Below are positions 34,131 through 45,362 of a stretch of 64,000 nucleotides of DNA, piece by piece. The position numbers were made by a program, and so were the translations under genes. The DNA lies in NCBI RefSeq assembly GCF_020073745.1, contig NZ_JAIRAU010000040.1, positions 1 to 64,000 of the forward strand, written 5' to 3'. The notes below the pieces were generated by a model, which ran no database searches, was not told the origin of the DNA, and saw only the letters and a program-made list of their open reading frames with translations. How positions within the stretch are numbered: position 1 is the first letter of the stretch; each line of letters begins with the position of its first letter. The DNA comes from Nannocystis pusilla. GTDB taxonomy: Bacteria > Myxococcota_A > Polyangia > Nannocystales > Nannocystaceae.

Positions 34131-34826
34131 ATGTCGGCGCGCCTGCGGCTCACCTGTCTCTTGGTACAAGTCTGTTCGGCCATGTCCCTCGGCGCAGCTT
34201 GTGGCGACGACGGCGGCTCGACCGACACCGACCCGACCAACGCCGCGGCCACCGACGACCCGACCGGCGGCACGGCCACCGACGATCCGACCGGAGCCGC
34301 CACCGACGACCCGACCATGGGCACCACCGGCGCGGCCGAGGACCCGTGGATGACCCCGTACTGCTACACCGTCGCCGACAAGAAGTGGCTGGCCGCGTGG
34401 ATCGAGCGCGAGGACGAGGTCGTGACCCTTGTGAACGCCGAGCGGGCGGCCGGCGCCGACTGCCGCAGCGCCGGCGAGTTCGCCCCGGCCGAGCCGCTCG
34501 CGGTCGAGCCGCGGGTCCACTGCGCCGCGCGCAAGCACGCCCAGGACATGGGCGAGCGCGACTTCTTCGACCACGTCGACCCCGACGGCGAGGGTCTTCA
34601 GGCCCGCCTCCAGCACGCCGGCTACCCGGCCGAGCTGTTCGGCGAGACCATCGCCGCCGGCACCATCGATCCCGCCTTCACCGTCGAGAAGTGGCTCGAG
34701 GACGACGAGTTCTGCGCCATCCTCATGACCCCCGACTACGTCCACATCGGCCTCGGCTTCTACGAGGGCCCCGGGAGCCTCACGTATTACTGGACCCTCG
34801 ACATGACCAAGCCGCTGCCGGAGTGA
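34131..34826 (+). CDS. CAP/SCP-domain lipoprotein (2)
   Basis: 231 residues. Lipobox LGAAC gives Cys24, followed by a threonine/aspartate repeat linker (DDPTGGTATDDPTGAATDDP) and a CAP domain (EDEVVTLVNAERAAGADC, VHCAARKHAQDMGERDFFDHVDPDGEG, FGETIAAG, YVHIGLGFY). It keeps more canonical CAP residues than its neighbour (HAQDM, FDHVDP, GETIA). The two arose by duplication, and each seems to have its own promoter. Array units at 34152, 34166 and 34180 encode most of the signal peptide. Confidence 0.85.
   Translation: MSARLRLTCLLVQVCSAMSLGAACGDDGGSTDTDPTNAAATDDPTGGTATDDPTGAATDDPTMGTTGAAEDPWMTPYCYTVADKKWLAAWIEREDEVVTLVNAERAAGADCRSAGEFAPAEPLAVEPRVHCAARKHAQDMGERDFFDHVDPDGEGLQARLQHAGYPAELFGETIAAGTIDPAFTVEKWLEDDEFCAILMTPDYVHIGLGFYEGPGSLTYYWTLDMTKPLPE
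34152..34187. repeat. 14-bp periodic array in a lipoprotein signal peptide
   Basis: ACCTGTCT (34152), ACAAGTCT (34166) and CCATGTCC (34180) are exactly 14 bp apart within the first 20 codons. Confidence 0.6.
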
Positions 34827-34832
34827 CTCTGC

Positions 34833-34862
34833 CTGACCCCGGCCGCGCCGCGGTGCTATCCT
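34833..34862 (+). promoter_or_regulatory. Putative promoter of the DUF4159 gene
   Basis: CTGACC (34833-34838), an 18-nt spacer and TATCCT (34857-34862) end 8 nt before the ATG at 34871, closely matching the element at 34095-34124. Confidence 0.45.
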
Positions 34863-34870
34863 CGCCGCTC

Positions 34871-35677
34871 ATGCTCCGCACCCGTCGCAGCCTGCTCGCC
34901 GGCGCCGCCGGCCTCTGCGCCGCCGCCGCGACCCGCCCGCTGCGGGCCCAGGAGCCCGGCCTGTTCGGCCCGCTCATCGGCGACGAGTTCCGCGAGCCGA
35001 CCGCCGTCCTCACCGTCGACCTGCCGCAGCTGCAGTACCCCGGCAAGTGGAACCCGCGCCCCGGGGCCATGCGCGAGCTCGCCGTCGAGCTGCGCCTGCG
35101 CACCCGCCTCGAGCCCGTGCGCGAGCCCAGCGTCGTCACCGCCGAGTCGCGCAAGTTGTTCGACACCCCGTTCCTCTACGTCGCCGGCGAGGGCCAGCTG
35201 CCCGCCCTCGGCGGCGCCGCCGAGACCGCGCTCGGCCGCTTCCTCGACCTCGGCGGCATGATCCTCTTCGACGCCGCCGACGGCGGCACCGACCTCGGCT
35301 TCGAGCGCGACGTCGCCGCCCTCCTCGGCCGGATCTTGCCCGGCGCCGCGCTCACCCGCGTCGCCGCCGACCACGTCCTCTACCGCTCCTTCTACCTCGT
35401 CGACACCCCGCTCGGCCGCACCAACACCTTCGACCACGTGCTCGGGATCCACGAGGAGGGCCGGCTCAAGGCGCTCCTCGTCCGCAACGACCTCGGCGGC
35501 GCGCTGGCCCGCGGCGAGAGCGGCCTGTTCACCTGGCCGTGCACCCCCGGCGGCGCCGATCAGCGCGAGTGGGCCTTCCGCTTCGCCGTCAACATCCTCC
35601 TCTACGCCACCTGCACCGACTACAAGGCCGACCGCGCCCACGTCGAGACGCTCCTCCGCAACCGGCGGTGGCGCTGA
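34871..35677 (+). CDS. DUF4159-type exported protein
   Basis: 268 residues. The N-terminus has a twin-arginine-like signal (RTRRSLLAGAAGLCAAAA, AQEP cleavage). The mature protein has LTVDLPQLQYPGKWNPRP, FDTPFLYVAGEGQLPAL, LGRFLDLGGMILFDAADGG and WAFRFAVNILLYATCTDYK, the layout of the DUF4159 family, which resembles class I glutamine amidotransferase-like folds without a catalytic Cys. It is usually found beside VWA/BatA-type membrane proteins, as here, with 12 bp to the next gene. Function unknown. Confidence 0.78.
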   Translation: MLRTRRSLLAGAAGLCAAAATRPLRAQEPGLFGPLIGDEFREPTAVLTVDLPQLQYPGKWNPRPGAMRELAVELRLRTRLEPVREPSVVTAESRKLFDTPFLYVAGEGQLPALGGAAETALGRFLDLGGMILFDAADGGTDLGFERDVAALLGRILPGAALTRVAADHVLYRSFYLVDTPLGRTNTFDHVLGIHEEGRLKALLVRNDLGGALARGESGLFTWPCTPGGADQREWAFRFAVNILLYATCTDYKADRAHVETLLRNRRWR

Positions 35678-35689
35678 GCCGCGAACCTC

Positions 35690-38035
35690 ATGGAGCGCTG
35701 GCGGATCACCGCGGGCCACGTGCCCGGCCCCTTCGGCCTCGCCCTCGTGCTCATCGCCGTGGTGTTCGCCATCGTCGAGGCCGCGCGGGCCTACCGTAAA
35801 CCTGTCCCCGGGGTCAGCCCGCGCCTGCGCGCCGGCCTGTTCGCCCTCCGCTGCGCCGGCGCCCTCGCCCTGCTCGCCGTCGCCCTCGAGCTCTCGCTCA
35901 GCTTCGAGACCACCAGCGCCGCCGGCCCGCGCCTCGTCATCCTCGCCGACGACAGCGCCAGCATGAGCATCGCCGACGCCGGCGCACCTGGCCAGGAGGC
36001 CATGCGCCGCGTCGACCGCGTGCGCGACCTGTGGCAGCGCTCCGCCGACGCGCGCGCCGCCTGGAAGGAGCAGGGCCTGGCCGTCCAGGTGCGGCGCTTC
36101 GGCGAGGGCAGCGAGGCGCTCACCGGCGAGGCCGAGGCCAACCTCGAGCTCACCGCGCGCCAGCCCGCCAGCGACCTCACCCGCGCCCTCGCCGAGCTCG
36201 CCGCCGTCGACCCCGCCGTCGACCCGCGCCCGCTCGCCGGCGTCATCGTCCTGTCCGACGGCCTCTTCGACCGCACCGACCGCGGCGCCGACGACCCGCT
36301 CGTCCTCGCCGCCCGCGAGCTCGGCGTCCCGATCACCACCGTCAGCGCCGGCGCCCCGCACCTCGTCGACCTCGCCCTCACCGAGCTGCGCGCGGGCGAA
36401 TTCGCCTTCGTCGAGAACGTCGTCGAGTTCGCCGCCGACATCGAGGCCCACGGCCTCGAGGGCGCGCGCACCGAAGTGGTTTTGCGGCGCGACGGCCAGG
36501 TCGTCGCCACCGAGCCGTTCGTCGCCCCCGCGAGCGGCGAGACCACCGTCCGCTTCGAGGTCGCCCCCGATCGCGTCGGTCAGTTCGTCTACGAGATCGA
36601 GGTCCGCCCGGTCGAGGGCGAGGCCAGCCCGCACAACAACCGCCGCGCCTTCGTCGTCAAGGTCCTGCGCGACAAGGTCCGCGCGCTGCACGTCGCCGGC
36701 CGGCCCGACTGGGACGTCCGGGCGCTGCGCACCCTCCTCGGCCGCGACCCCAACGTCGAGCTGCTCAGCTACTACATCTTGCGCGGGGCCGACGACGCCG
36801 ACCGCGAGGATCCGCTGGCGCCGCTGTCGCTGATCGCCTTCCCCACCGACGAGCTGTTCAAGGAGCAGCTCGGCAGCTTCGACCTCGTCATCCTCCACAA
36901 CTTCGACGCCCTCAACCACCAGGTCGGCCGCTACCTGCCCGACATCGGCCGCTACGTCGAGGAGGGCGGCGCGCTGGTGATGATCGGCGGCGACATGGGC
37001 CTCGCCACCGGCGACTACCCCGCGCCCGCGCTCTCGGCCGTCGTCCCCGTCGACCTGCGCGTGCCCACCGGCCTCGACACCGAGGCGTTCCGCCCGGCCG
37101 TCACCGACGCCGGCCGCCGCCACCCGATCACCGCGTGGATCGATCACAGCGGCCTGTCCGATTGGTCAGCCTTGCCCGCGCTCGACAGCTACAACCCGGC
37201 CAAGCTCGCGCGGCATGAGGCCGAGATCGGCAGCGCCGTGCTGCTGCGCCACCCCGAGGGCGGCCCGCTGCTCACGATCGCCGAGCCCGGGCGCGGCCGC
37301 GTCCTCGTGCTCAGCACCGGCGCCAGCTGGCGGCTCGGCTTCCACGCCGACCTCCCGATCGTCGACGGCGCGCGTCCTTACGATCTCCTGTGGCTCGGCG
37401 CGATCCGCTGGCTGCTGCGCGACAGCGCCGCCGATCGCCTGACCCTCGAGACCGACCGCCCCACCTACCTCCTCGGCGCCCCGATCACCCTGCGGGCCGC
37501 CGCGCTCTCGCCCTCGTACGCCCCCGAGGCCGGCGTCGAGGTCGCCTGGCGCGTCCAGCCGCTCGGGCACGCGGCCGACGATCCCGGCGCCGATCCCAAC
37601 GCCCCCGTCACGATCCTGTCCCAGGGGACATGGACCACCGACGCCCTCGGGCGGGCCAGCGAGACCCTCGGCGGCGGCCTGAGCGTCGGCGCCTACGAGG
37701 CCGTGGCCCAGCGCGCCGGCGACGAATCGGCCGGCGCGGCGCAGCAGGCCCGCCGCGTCTTCCTCGTCCAGGCCGCCGGGCGCGAGCTCACTCGCCTCGC
37801 CAGCGGCCCTGGCGACGAGCGGCTCGAGCGGCTCGCCGAGGCCACCGGCGGTCGCTGGTTGCGCGCCGGCGACGGGCTGCCGGCCGAGCCCCCGCTCAAG
37901 GCCGAAAGGCAGGACCGCGAGCGCGTCGACAGCCGGCGCGACGTCCCGGTCTGGAGCGGCGGCTTCGCCATGCTCCTGCTCGTGCTCTGCCTCGGCGGCG
38001 AGGTCCTCGTGCGCCGCCGGATCGGCCTCGCCTGA
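35690..38035 (+). CDS. Membrane protein with VWA-like and GATase-like domains
   Basis: 781 residues. Two transmembrane helices near the N-terminus (FGLALVLIAVVFAIVEAA; LRCAGALALLAVALEL), then a VWA-like segment with the metal-site pattern DDSAS and VIVLSDGLFDRTD, a beta-rich CARDB-like stretch, a glutamine-amidotransferase-like segment (FDLVILHNFDALNH, YVEEGGALVMIGGD) and a final helix (GGFAMLLLVLCLGGEVLV). Such proteins accompany MoxR/Bat systems, but no MoxR ATPase is present. Palindromic pairs occur at 35800, 35986 and 37614. Confidence 0.8.
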   Translation: MERWRITAGHVPGPFGLALVLIAVVFAIVEAARAYRKPVPGVSPRLRAGLFALRCAGALALLAVALELSLSFETTSAAGPRLVILADDSASMSIADAGAPGQEAMRRVDRVRDLWQRSADARAAWKEQGLAVQVRRFGEGSEALTGEAEANLELTARQPASDLTRALAELAAVDPAVDPRPLAGVIVLSDGLFDRTDRGADDPLVLAARELGVPITTVSAGAPHLVDLALTELRAGEFAFVENVVEFAADIEAHGLEGARTEVVLRRDGQVVATEPFVAPASGETTVRFEVAPDRVGQFVYEIEVRPVEGEASPHNNRRAFVVKVLRDKVRALHVAGRPDWDVRALRTLLGRDPNVELLSYYILRGADDADREDPLAPLSLIAFPTDELFKEQLGSFDLVILHNFDALNHQVGRYLPDIGRYVEEGGALVMIGGDMGLATGDYPAPALSAVVPVDLRVPTGLDTEAFRPAVTDAGRRHPITAWIDHSGLSDWSALPALDSYNPAKLARHEAEIGSAVLLRHPEGGPLLTIAEPGRGRVLVLSTGASWRLGFHADLPIVDGARPYDLLWLGAIRWLLRDSAADRLTLETDRPTYLLGAPITLRAAALSPSYAPEAGVEVAWRVQPLGHAADDPGADPNAPVTILSQGTWTTDALGRASETLGGGLSVGAYEAVAQRAGDESAGAAQQARRVFLVQAAGRELTRLASGPGDERLERLAEATGGRWLRAGDGLPAEPPLKAERQDRERVDSRRDVPVWSGGFAMLLLVLCLGGEVLVRRRIGLA

Positions 38036-38088
38036 TCGCGCACGTGCGCCCCTCGCCGCGGCCACTGCACCGCTGCGGCCGTCTCGGC

Positions 38089-38094
38089 TAGAGT
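38089..38094 (+). promoter_or_regulatory. Putative -10 of a leaderless promoter
   Basis: TAGAGT lies 7 nt before the ATG at 38102; no ribosome-binding site is visible. Confidence 0.4.
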
Positions 38095-38101
38095 CCGGGC
38101 G

Positions 38102-38527
38102 ATGCCCTCTCGCAGCAAGCCGCCCGCCGACGACGAACGCACCCCGCCCGGACGCGTCTCGCGGCACATCCAACCGCTCGGCCCGCGCGTCCTCGTGCGC
38201 GTGATCAAGAGCCCCGACCGCAGCGAGTCGGGGCTGTTCCTCCCGGCTGGCGCGAAGGACAGCCACAGCGAGGCCCTGCTCGCCGAGGTCGTCGAGGTCG
38301 CGCGCACCATGCCCAAGCCCGGCTTCGTGCTCGACGGCGACGACGACGACGACGACGAGCCCAAGGCCGACCTCGGCGAGAACGTCAGCGGGATCCCCGT
38401 CGGCGCCCAGGTGTTGTTCGCCAAGGATCAGGGCATCGCCGTCCCCTGGGACGAGAGCCTGCGGATCCTCGGCGTGCGCCACGTCCTCGCCATCGTCGAC
38501 ATCATCTCCGAGGACCACCTGCAGTGA
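38102..38527 (+). CDS. GroES-like (Cpn10-fold) protein
   Basis: 141 residues against ~97 for GroES. The core fits Cpn10: IQPLGPRVLVRVIKSPDRSESGLFLPAGAKDSHSEALLAEVVEV, then GIPVGAQVLFAKDQGIAVPWDESLRILGVRHVLAIV. A run of seven acidic residues (DDDDDDE) interrupts the domain and a charged N-terminal extension precedes it. The mobile-loop region is too divergent to be a standard GroEL partner, and no groEL is adjacent. It overlaps the SppA gene by 4 bp, suggesting a shared role in envelope protein quality control (inference). Confidence 0.7.
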   Translation: MPSRSKPPADDERTPPGRVSRHIQPLGPRVLVRVIKSPDRSESGLFLPAGAKDSHSEALLAEVVEVARTMPKPGFVLDGDDDDDDEPKADLGENVSGIPVGAQVLFAKDQGIAVPWDESLRILGVRHVLAIVDIISEDHLQ

Positions 38528-41142
38528 TCCGCCGCGCCGCCCTCGCCGGCAGCCTCGGCCTCGTCCTGTCCTTTCGGACAGCCAGCGCCCAGGAGCCGCG
38601 CGCCCTCGACCGCGCCGTCTCCGACGGCGTCGACCGCCCGATCAAGGACTACTCGAGCGAGGGCGACGCCAGCAGCATCGAGCTCAACCCCGCCCTGCTC
38701 TCCGCGGTGAAGGGCCTCGACCTCGTGATCATGGGCTACCGCTCGGTCAGCCCGTTCACGCGCGGCAGCGGCCTCGGCGGCTTCATGACCTTCAACCTCG
38801 GCTTCGGCCTCGCCACCGGCATCGGCGTGCAGGCGCTGCGGCCCGGCTTCGGCGGCGGGTTCCCCGACCCGCTGGCCGCGCGCAACCCCGACGTCACCAA
38901 GATCTCGTGGGCCGTCTCGGGCGGCGACGGCAAGGTCGCCGCCTTCGGCCTCGGCGTCCACTGGCTGCGCGCCGGCGAGCTGCTGCGCGCGCCCGACCTC
39001 GACTTCGGCCTCCTGCTCCGGATCCGCAACTACGCCTCGATCGGCGCCGTCGCCCGCTTCGGGCCCGCCGACGTCCAGGCCTACGGCGACCTCCCGGGCG
39101 AGCTCTCGCTGCTCGGCGAGCTCGCCGTGCGCCCGCTCGGCAACCGCACCCTCGAGCTCGCCGCCGGCGTGCGCGGCCGCTTCCGCGCCGCCGAACCTGG
39201 CCTTCGGGCCAGCCAGTGGGAGGCCCTCGGCGCCCAGCCGCGCGGGCGGATCGCCGTGCGTCACCACGGCCTCGAGCTCGCCGCCGAGGTCGAGCAGGTC
39301 CGCGTCAGCCTCCTCGATCCTTCCACCTACAACTTCGTGCGCGCCGACCGGGCCGTGCGCGGCTCGGTCCAGCTCGCCGTCGCCTGGGACTTCGTCAAGG
39401 CCAGCGGCGGCGTGCACGCCGGCCTCGGCGAGGGCCTCGACGGCTTCGGCCTCGCCGCCCGCTTCTCCACCGCGCGTCAGGGTCGCGTGTTCTGGCCGCG
39501 CCTCGTCGACGTCGAGCGCCTCGACCTGTCCGCGATCAAGAGCGAGCGCCAGCTCCTCGCCGTGCTGCAGCGGCTCGAGCGGGCCGAGCGGTCCGGCGCG
39601 CGCACGATCCTCCTCGTCGACGCCCGCGCCACCGCGCTCGGCTGGGCCAGCCTGCAGGAGATCCGCGCCGCCCTCGTGCGCGTGCGCGACGCCGGCGGGC
39701 ACGTCTTCGCCTACCTCGAGGACACCAAGCTCAAGGACTACTACCTCGCCAGCGCCGCCGAGCAGGTCTACCTCCACCCCGCCGGCGAGCTCGCCACCTT
39801 CGGCCTCAAGTCGACCTCCTTCTACCTGCGCGGCCTCCTCGACAAGCTCGGCGTCCAGGTCGAGGCCCTGCACATCGACGAGTACAAGTCGGCGCACGAG
39901 ATGTTCTCGCGGACAGGTCCCTCCGACAAGGACCGCGAGCAGCGCGAGGCCATCCTCGACGACACCTACGCCCAGGTCACCCACGACATCGCCCAGGCCC
40001 GCGGCCTCAGCGTCGCCCGCGTGCGCGAGCTCGTCGACGACGCCCCCCACGGCCCCGCGCAGGCCGAGCAGCTCGGCCTCGTCGACGCCGTCGTCTACCG
40101 CGATCAGGTCGTCGAGAAGATCGGCGACGCCGTCGGCGCGCGCGTCAAGTTCGCCCGCTTCGACGACACCGAACCTGACCCGAAGACCTGGTCGACCGCG
40201 CCCTACGTCGCCGTCGTGCTCGTCGAGGGCACCATCATCGACGGCGAGAGCCGCACGATCCCCCTGCTCGGCACCCAGTTCACCGGCGGCGACACCATCG
40301 TCGCCCAGCTGCGGGCCGTACGGAACGACCCTGCCTGTCAGGGCGTCGTCCTGCGCGTCAACAGCCCCGGCGGCAGCGCCCTCGCCTCCGACCTGATCTG
40401 GCGCGAGGTCTCGCGCACCCACGAGGCGTGGAAGAAGAACCCGCGCAAGAGCCCGCCGATCGTCGTGTCGATGGGCGACGTCGCCGCCTCGGGCGGCTAC
40501 TACGTCGCTGCCGGCACCGACCACGTGTTCGCCCAGCCCACCACCCTCACCGGCTCGATCGGCGTCGTCACCCTCCACTTCGACGTCTCCGGCCTCCTGC
40601 ACAAGCTCGGCGTCGCCACCCACACCTTCAAGCGCGGCAAGAACGCCGACATCGCCGGCTTCTACCGCCCCTTCAGCAGCGACGAGCGCGCGCGCATGGA
40701 CGCCTCGATCCGCCGCGTCTACGACCTCTTCGTCAAGCGCGTCAGCGACGCTCGCGGCAAGACCCCCGAGCAGGTCGACGAGCTCGGCCGCGGCCACGTG
40801 TACTCCGGGACAGACGCGAAGGAGCTCGGCCTCGTCGACGCCTTCGGCGGCCTGCGCGAGGCCGTCGCCCTCGTGCGCCAGCGCGGCGGCGTCGGGGCGC
40901 GCCGCGAGCTCCAGGTCCGCGTCCTACCTGTCCGCAAGACCATCCTCGACCTCGTCCTCGACCTGCTCGGCCCCGACCGCGGCGACAAGGGCCTGCGCGG
41001 GCGGATCCAGGCCCGCCGCGCCGCCGAGCCCCCGCTCCCGCTGGTCCTCACCACCGCGATCGCCCGCCTCCCGCTCGCGCTCCTGTTCCTCCCCCAGGAT
41101 CAGCCCAGCGCCCTGATGCCGGTCCTCCACGCGATCGAGTGA
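38524..41142 (+). CDS. sppA: SppA-type serine protease fused to an N-terminal barrel-like domain (1)
   Basis: 872 residues from a GTG at 38524 (GTGA overlap). A signal peptide is followed by ~300 residues with outer-membrane-protein character (IELNPALLSAVKGLDLVIMGYRS, repeated FGLATGIGVQ and LAAGVRGRF strands). The rest is a two-repeat signal peptide peptidase A. The catalytic Lys is K455 in DEYKSAHEMF and the Ser is S656 in DVAASGGYYVAAG. Conventional SppA has only a membrane anchor, so the N-terminal fusion is unusual. Palindromic pairs lie at 38564, 39195, 40796 and 40926. Confidence 0.88.
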   Translation: MIRRAALAGSLGLVLSFRTASAQEPRALDRAVSDGVDRPIKDYSSEGDASSIELNPALLSAVKGLDLVIMGYRSVSPFTRGSGLGGFMTFNLGFGLATGIGVQALRPGFGGGFPDPLAARNPDVTKISWAVSGGDGKVAAFGLGVHWLRAGELLRAPDLDFGLLLRIRNYASIGAVARFGPADVQAYGDLPGELSLLGELAVRPLGNRTLELAAGVRGRFRAAEPGLRASQWEALGAQPRGRIAVRHHGLELAAEVEQVRVSLLDPSTYNFVRADRAVRGSVQLAVAWDFVKASGGVHAGLGEGLDGFGLAARFSTARQGRVFWPRLVDVERLDLSAIKSERQLLAVLQRLERAERSGARTILLVDARATALGWASLQEIRAALVRVRDAGGHVFAYLEDTKLKDYYLASAAEQVYLHPAGELATFGLKSTSFYLRGLLDKLGVQVEALHIDEYKSAHEMFSRTGPSDKDREQREAILDDTYAQVTHDIAQARGLSVARVRELVDDAPHGPAQAEQLGLVDAVVYRDQVVEKIGDAVGARVKFARFDDTEPDPKTWSTAPYVAVVLVEGTIIDGESRTIPLLGTQFTGGDTIVAQLRAVRNDPACQGVVLRVNSPGGSALASDLIWREVSRTHEAWKKNPRKSPPIVVSMGDVAASGGYYVAAGTDHVFAQPTTLTGSIGVVTLHFDVSGLLHKLGVATHTFKRGKNADIAGFYRPFSSDERARMDASIRRVYDLFVKRVSDARGKTPEQVDELGRGHVYSGTDAKELGLVDAFGGLREAVALVRQRGGVGARRELQVRVLPVRKTILDLVLDLLGPDRGDKGLRGRIQARRAAEPPLPLVLTTAIARLPLALLFLPQDQPSALMPVLHAIE
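38564..38585. repeat. Two-unit palindromic element in an SppA signal peptide
   Basis: TCCTGTCC (38564) and ACAGCCAG (38578) form CTGTCC-TTTC-GGACAG, a 6-bp stem with a 4-nt loop, within the signal-peptide codons. Confidence 0.6.
39195..39216. repeat. Two-unit palindromic element with TTCG tetraloop
   Basis: ACCTGGCC (39195) and CCAGCCAG (39209) form CTGGCC-TTCG-GGCCAG, a perfect stem closed by a cUUCGg tetraloop on the coding strand. Compared with 38564 the stem bases have changed in pairs. Confidence 0.6.
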
Positions 41143-41366
41143 CGTCATGCGCGGCCTTCCCAGCCTGCGCCGATCCGCGCCGCGCTCGCGCACGATCGCC
41201 TGCGGGGCCGCGCGCTCCGGCGGCGCGATCGCGCGAGGCTCGACGTGAGCGCCCCCTCCGAGCACCGGCGCTCAACCCGCCCCCGCCCCTCTCCCGCACG
41301 CGTCTTCGCCCTCGCGCCAGCCTGGCGCCTCCACCGGCCCTCGCGCACACTCACTCCGCTTTTCGC

Positions 41367-44390
<3,024 letters not shown>

Positions 44391-44397
44391 CCCGAGG

Positions 44398-44461
44398 ACA
44401 TGTCCCGGAGGCCCTGCCCTCGGGACCATGTTCGCTCGAGCATGCCCCGGAGAACATGCTC
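44398..44461. repeat. 14-bp periodic palindromic array, 5 units, between convergent genes
   Basis: ACATGTCC (44398), CCCTGCCC (44412), CCATGTTC (44426), GCATGCCC (44440) and ACATGCTC (44454) are exactly 14 bp apart. The array starts 8 nt after the M16 stop codon and lies upstream of a two-unit copy at 44568-44589 that borders the convergent gene. Confidence 0.8.
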
Positions 44462-44581
44462 GATCGGCCCGCCTCGCCAGCCCCCGCGCAGCCGGCGGCC
44501 TCGAGGGCAAGCGTGCCGCGCTCCTCCGCCGTCCCTACCCCGCGGGCGCCGCGGCCGGCGCCGCGCCACCTGTCCTTTCGC

Positions 44582-45307
44582 TCAGCTCCCGCCGAGCAGC
44601 TGCTCGACCTCGGCATGCGAGCCGAGCACCCGGCGCGACAGCTCGAAGTACAGCTCGCGCTCGCGGCCGCCGCGCCGGCTCGCGCGCAGGATCGGCACCA
44701 GCGAGTGCAGCGCCTTCACGCGCTCGGCGAGGTCGAGCGTCAGCAGGCGTTCGACCAGCGAGTCGAGCGTCGGCGGCTTGTGCAGCAGCTCGGACAGCTC
44801 GACGCGGCGGCCGACCGGGATCGGCAGGCGCTCGAGCAGGTTGTCGAAGTGAATCGCCTCGTGGAAGTCGAGGTGGCCGTCGAGGTTGACGAACATGGCC
44901 GCCAGGCCGACGGTCAGCTCCGCCCGCAGGTGGGCCTGCTGCGTCCACGTCTCGCGCAGCTGCGCCACCTGGTCGAGGTCGAGGCCGAGCCGGCGCGCGA
45001 TCCGGTCGTGCACCGTCGCCTCCACATCGGAGCCGGTGCCGTCGGCCAGGGCCATCTGCCAGCAGCGGCGCAGGACGTCTTCTTGCTTGGCCTCGTCGGT
45101 CAACGGCGGCAGGTCGTTGAAGCGGCGCTCGAGCTGCTCCTGGCGCGACAGGATTTCCATCCAGGTCATCTGGTCCTGCTCGCTGAGGGCCGAGCCGACG
45201 TAGCGCAACACCTCGTCCCACTCACCGATGTCGAGGATCTCGTCGGCGTGGGCGATGAGCCCGCAGCCCACCAAAATCCATTCTTGCTCGGAAGTGAGCG
45301 CCACCAT
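44582..45307 (-). CDS. TerB-like domain protein
   Basis: 241 residues from the ATG at 45307 with GAGAGG upstream. All-helical, with a TerB-like half (EQEWILVGCGLIAHADEILDIGEWDEV; GLAAMFVNLDGHLDFHEAIHFDNLLERL), then a Leu/Arg-rich tail. No signal peptide. It lies 55 bp downstream of the second SppA fusion gene and is probably co-transcribed with mutS2 and sppA. Related in fold to the protein at 17878-18309. Function unknown. Confidence 0.65.
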   Translation of the reverse strand: MVALTSEQEWILVGCGLIAHADEILDIGEWDEVLRYVGSALSEQDQMTWMEILSRQEQLERRFNDLPPLTDEAKQEDVLRRCWQMALADGTGSDVEATVHDRIARRLGLDLDQVAQLRETWTQQAHLRAELTVGLAAMFVNLDGHLDFHEAIHFDNLLERLPIPVGRRVELSELLHKPPTLDSLVERLLTLDLAERVKALHSLVPILRASRRGGRERELYFELSRRVLGSHAEVEQLLGGS

Positions 45308-45362
45308 GCCTCTCTTTCGCCTCCTCGAAGGGTACAACAGATCGACCGGTGCGGCGGCCGGG

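Noticed and set aside
34856..37147. Minus-strand open frame of about 760 codons over the DUF4159 and VWA genes
   Set aside because: Gly/Glu/Ala-rich shadow with no recognisable domain and no start signal.
39913..39934. Further 14-bp pair in the first SppA gene (ACAGGTCC, ACAAGGAC)
   Set aside because: Spacing is 13 bp, not 14, and the peptide (RTGP) is also present at the homologous site of the second SppA, so coding constraint explains it.
40173..40193. ACCTGACC and ACCTGGTC pair in the first SppA gene
   Set aside because: Spacing is 13 bp and the two half-sites do not pair well.
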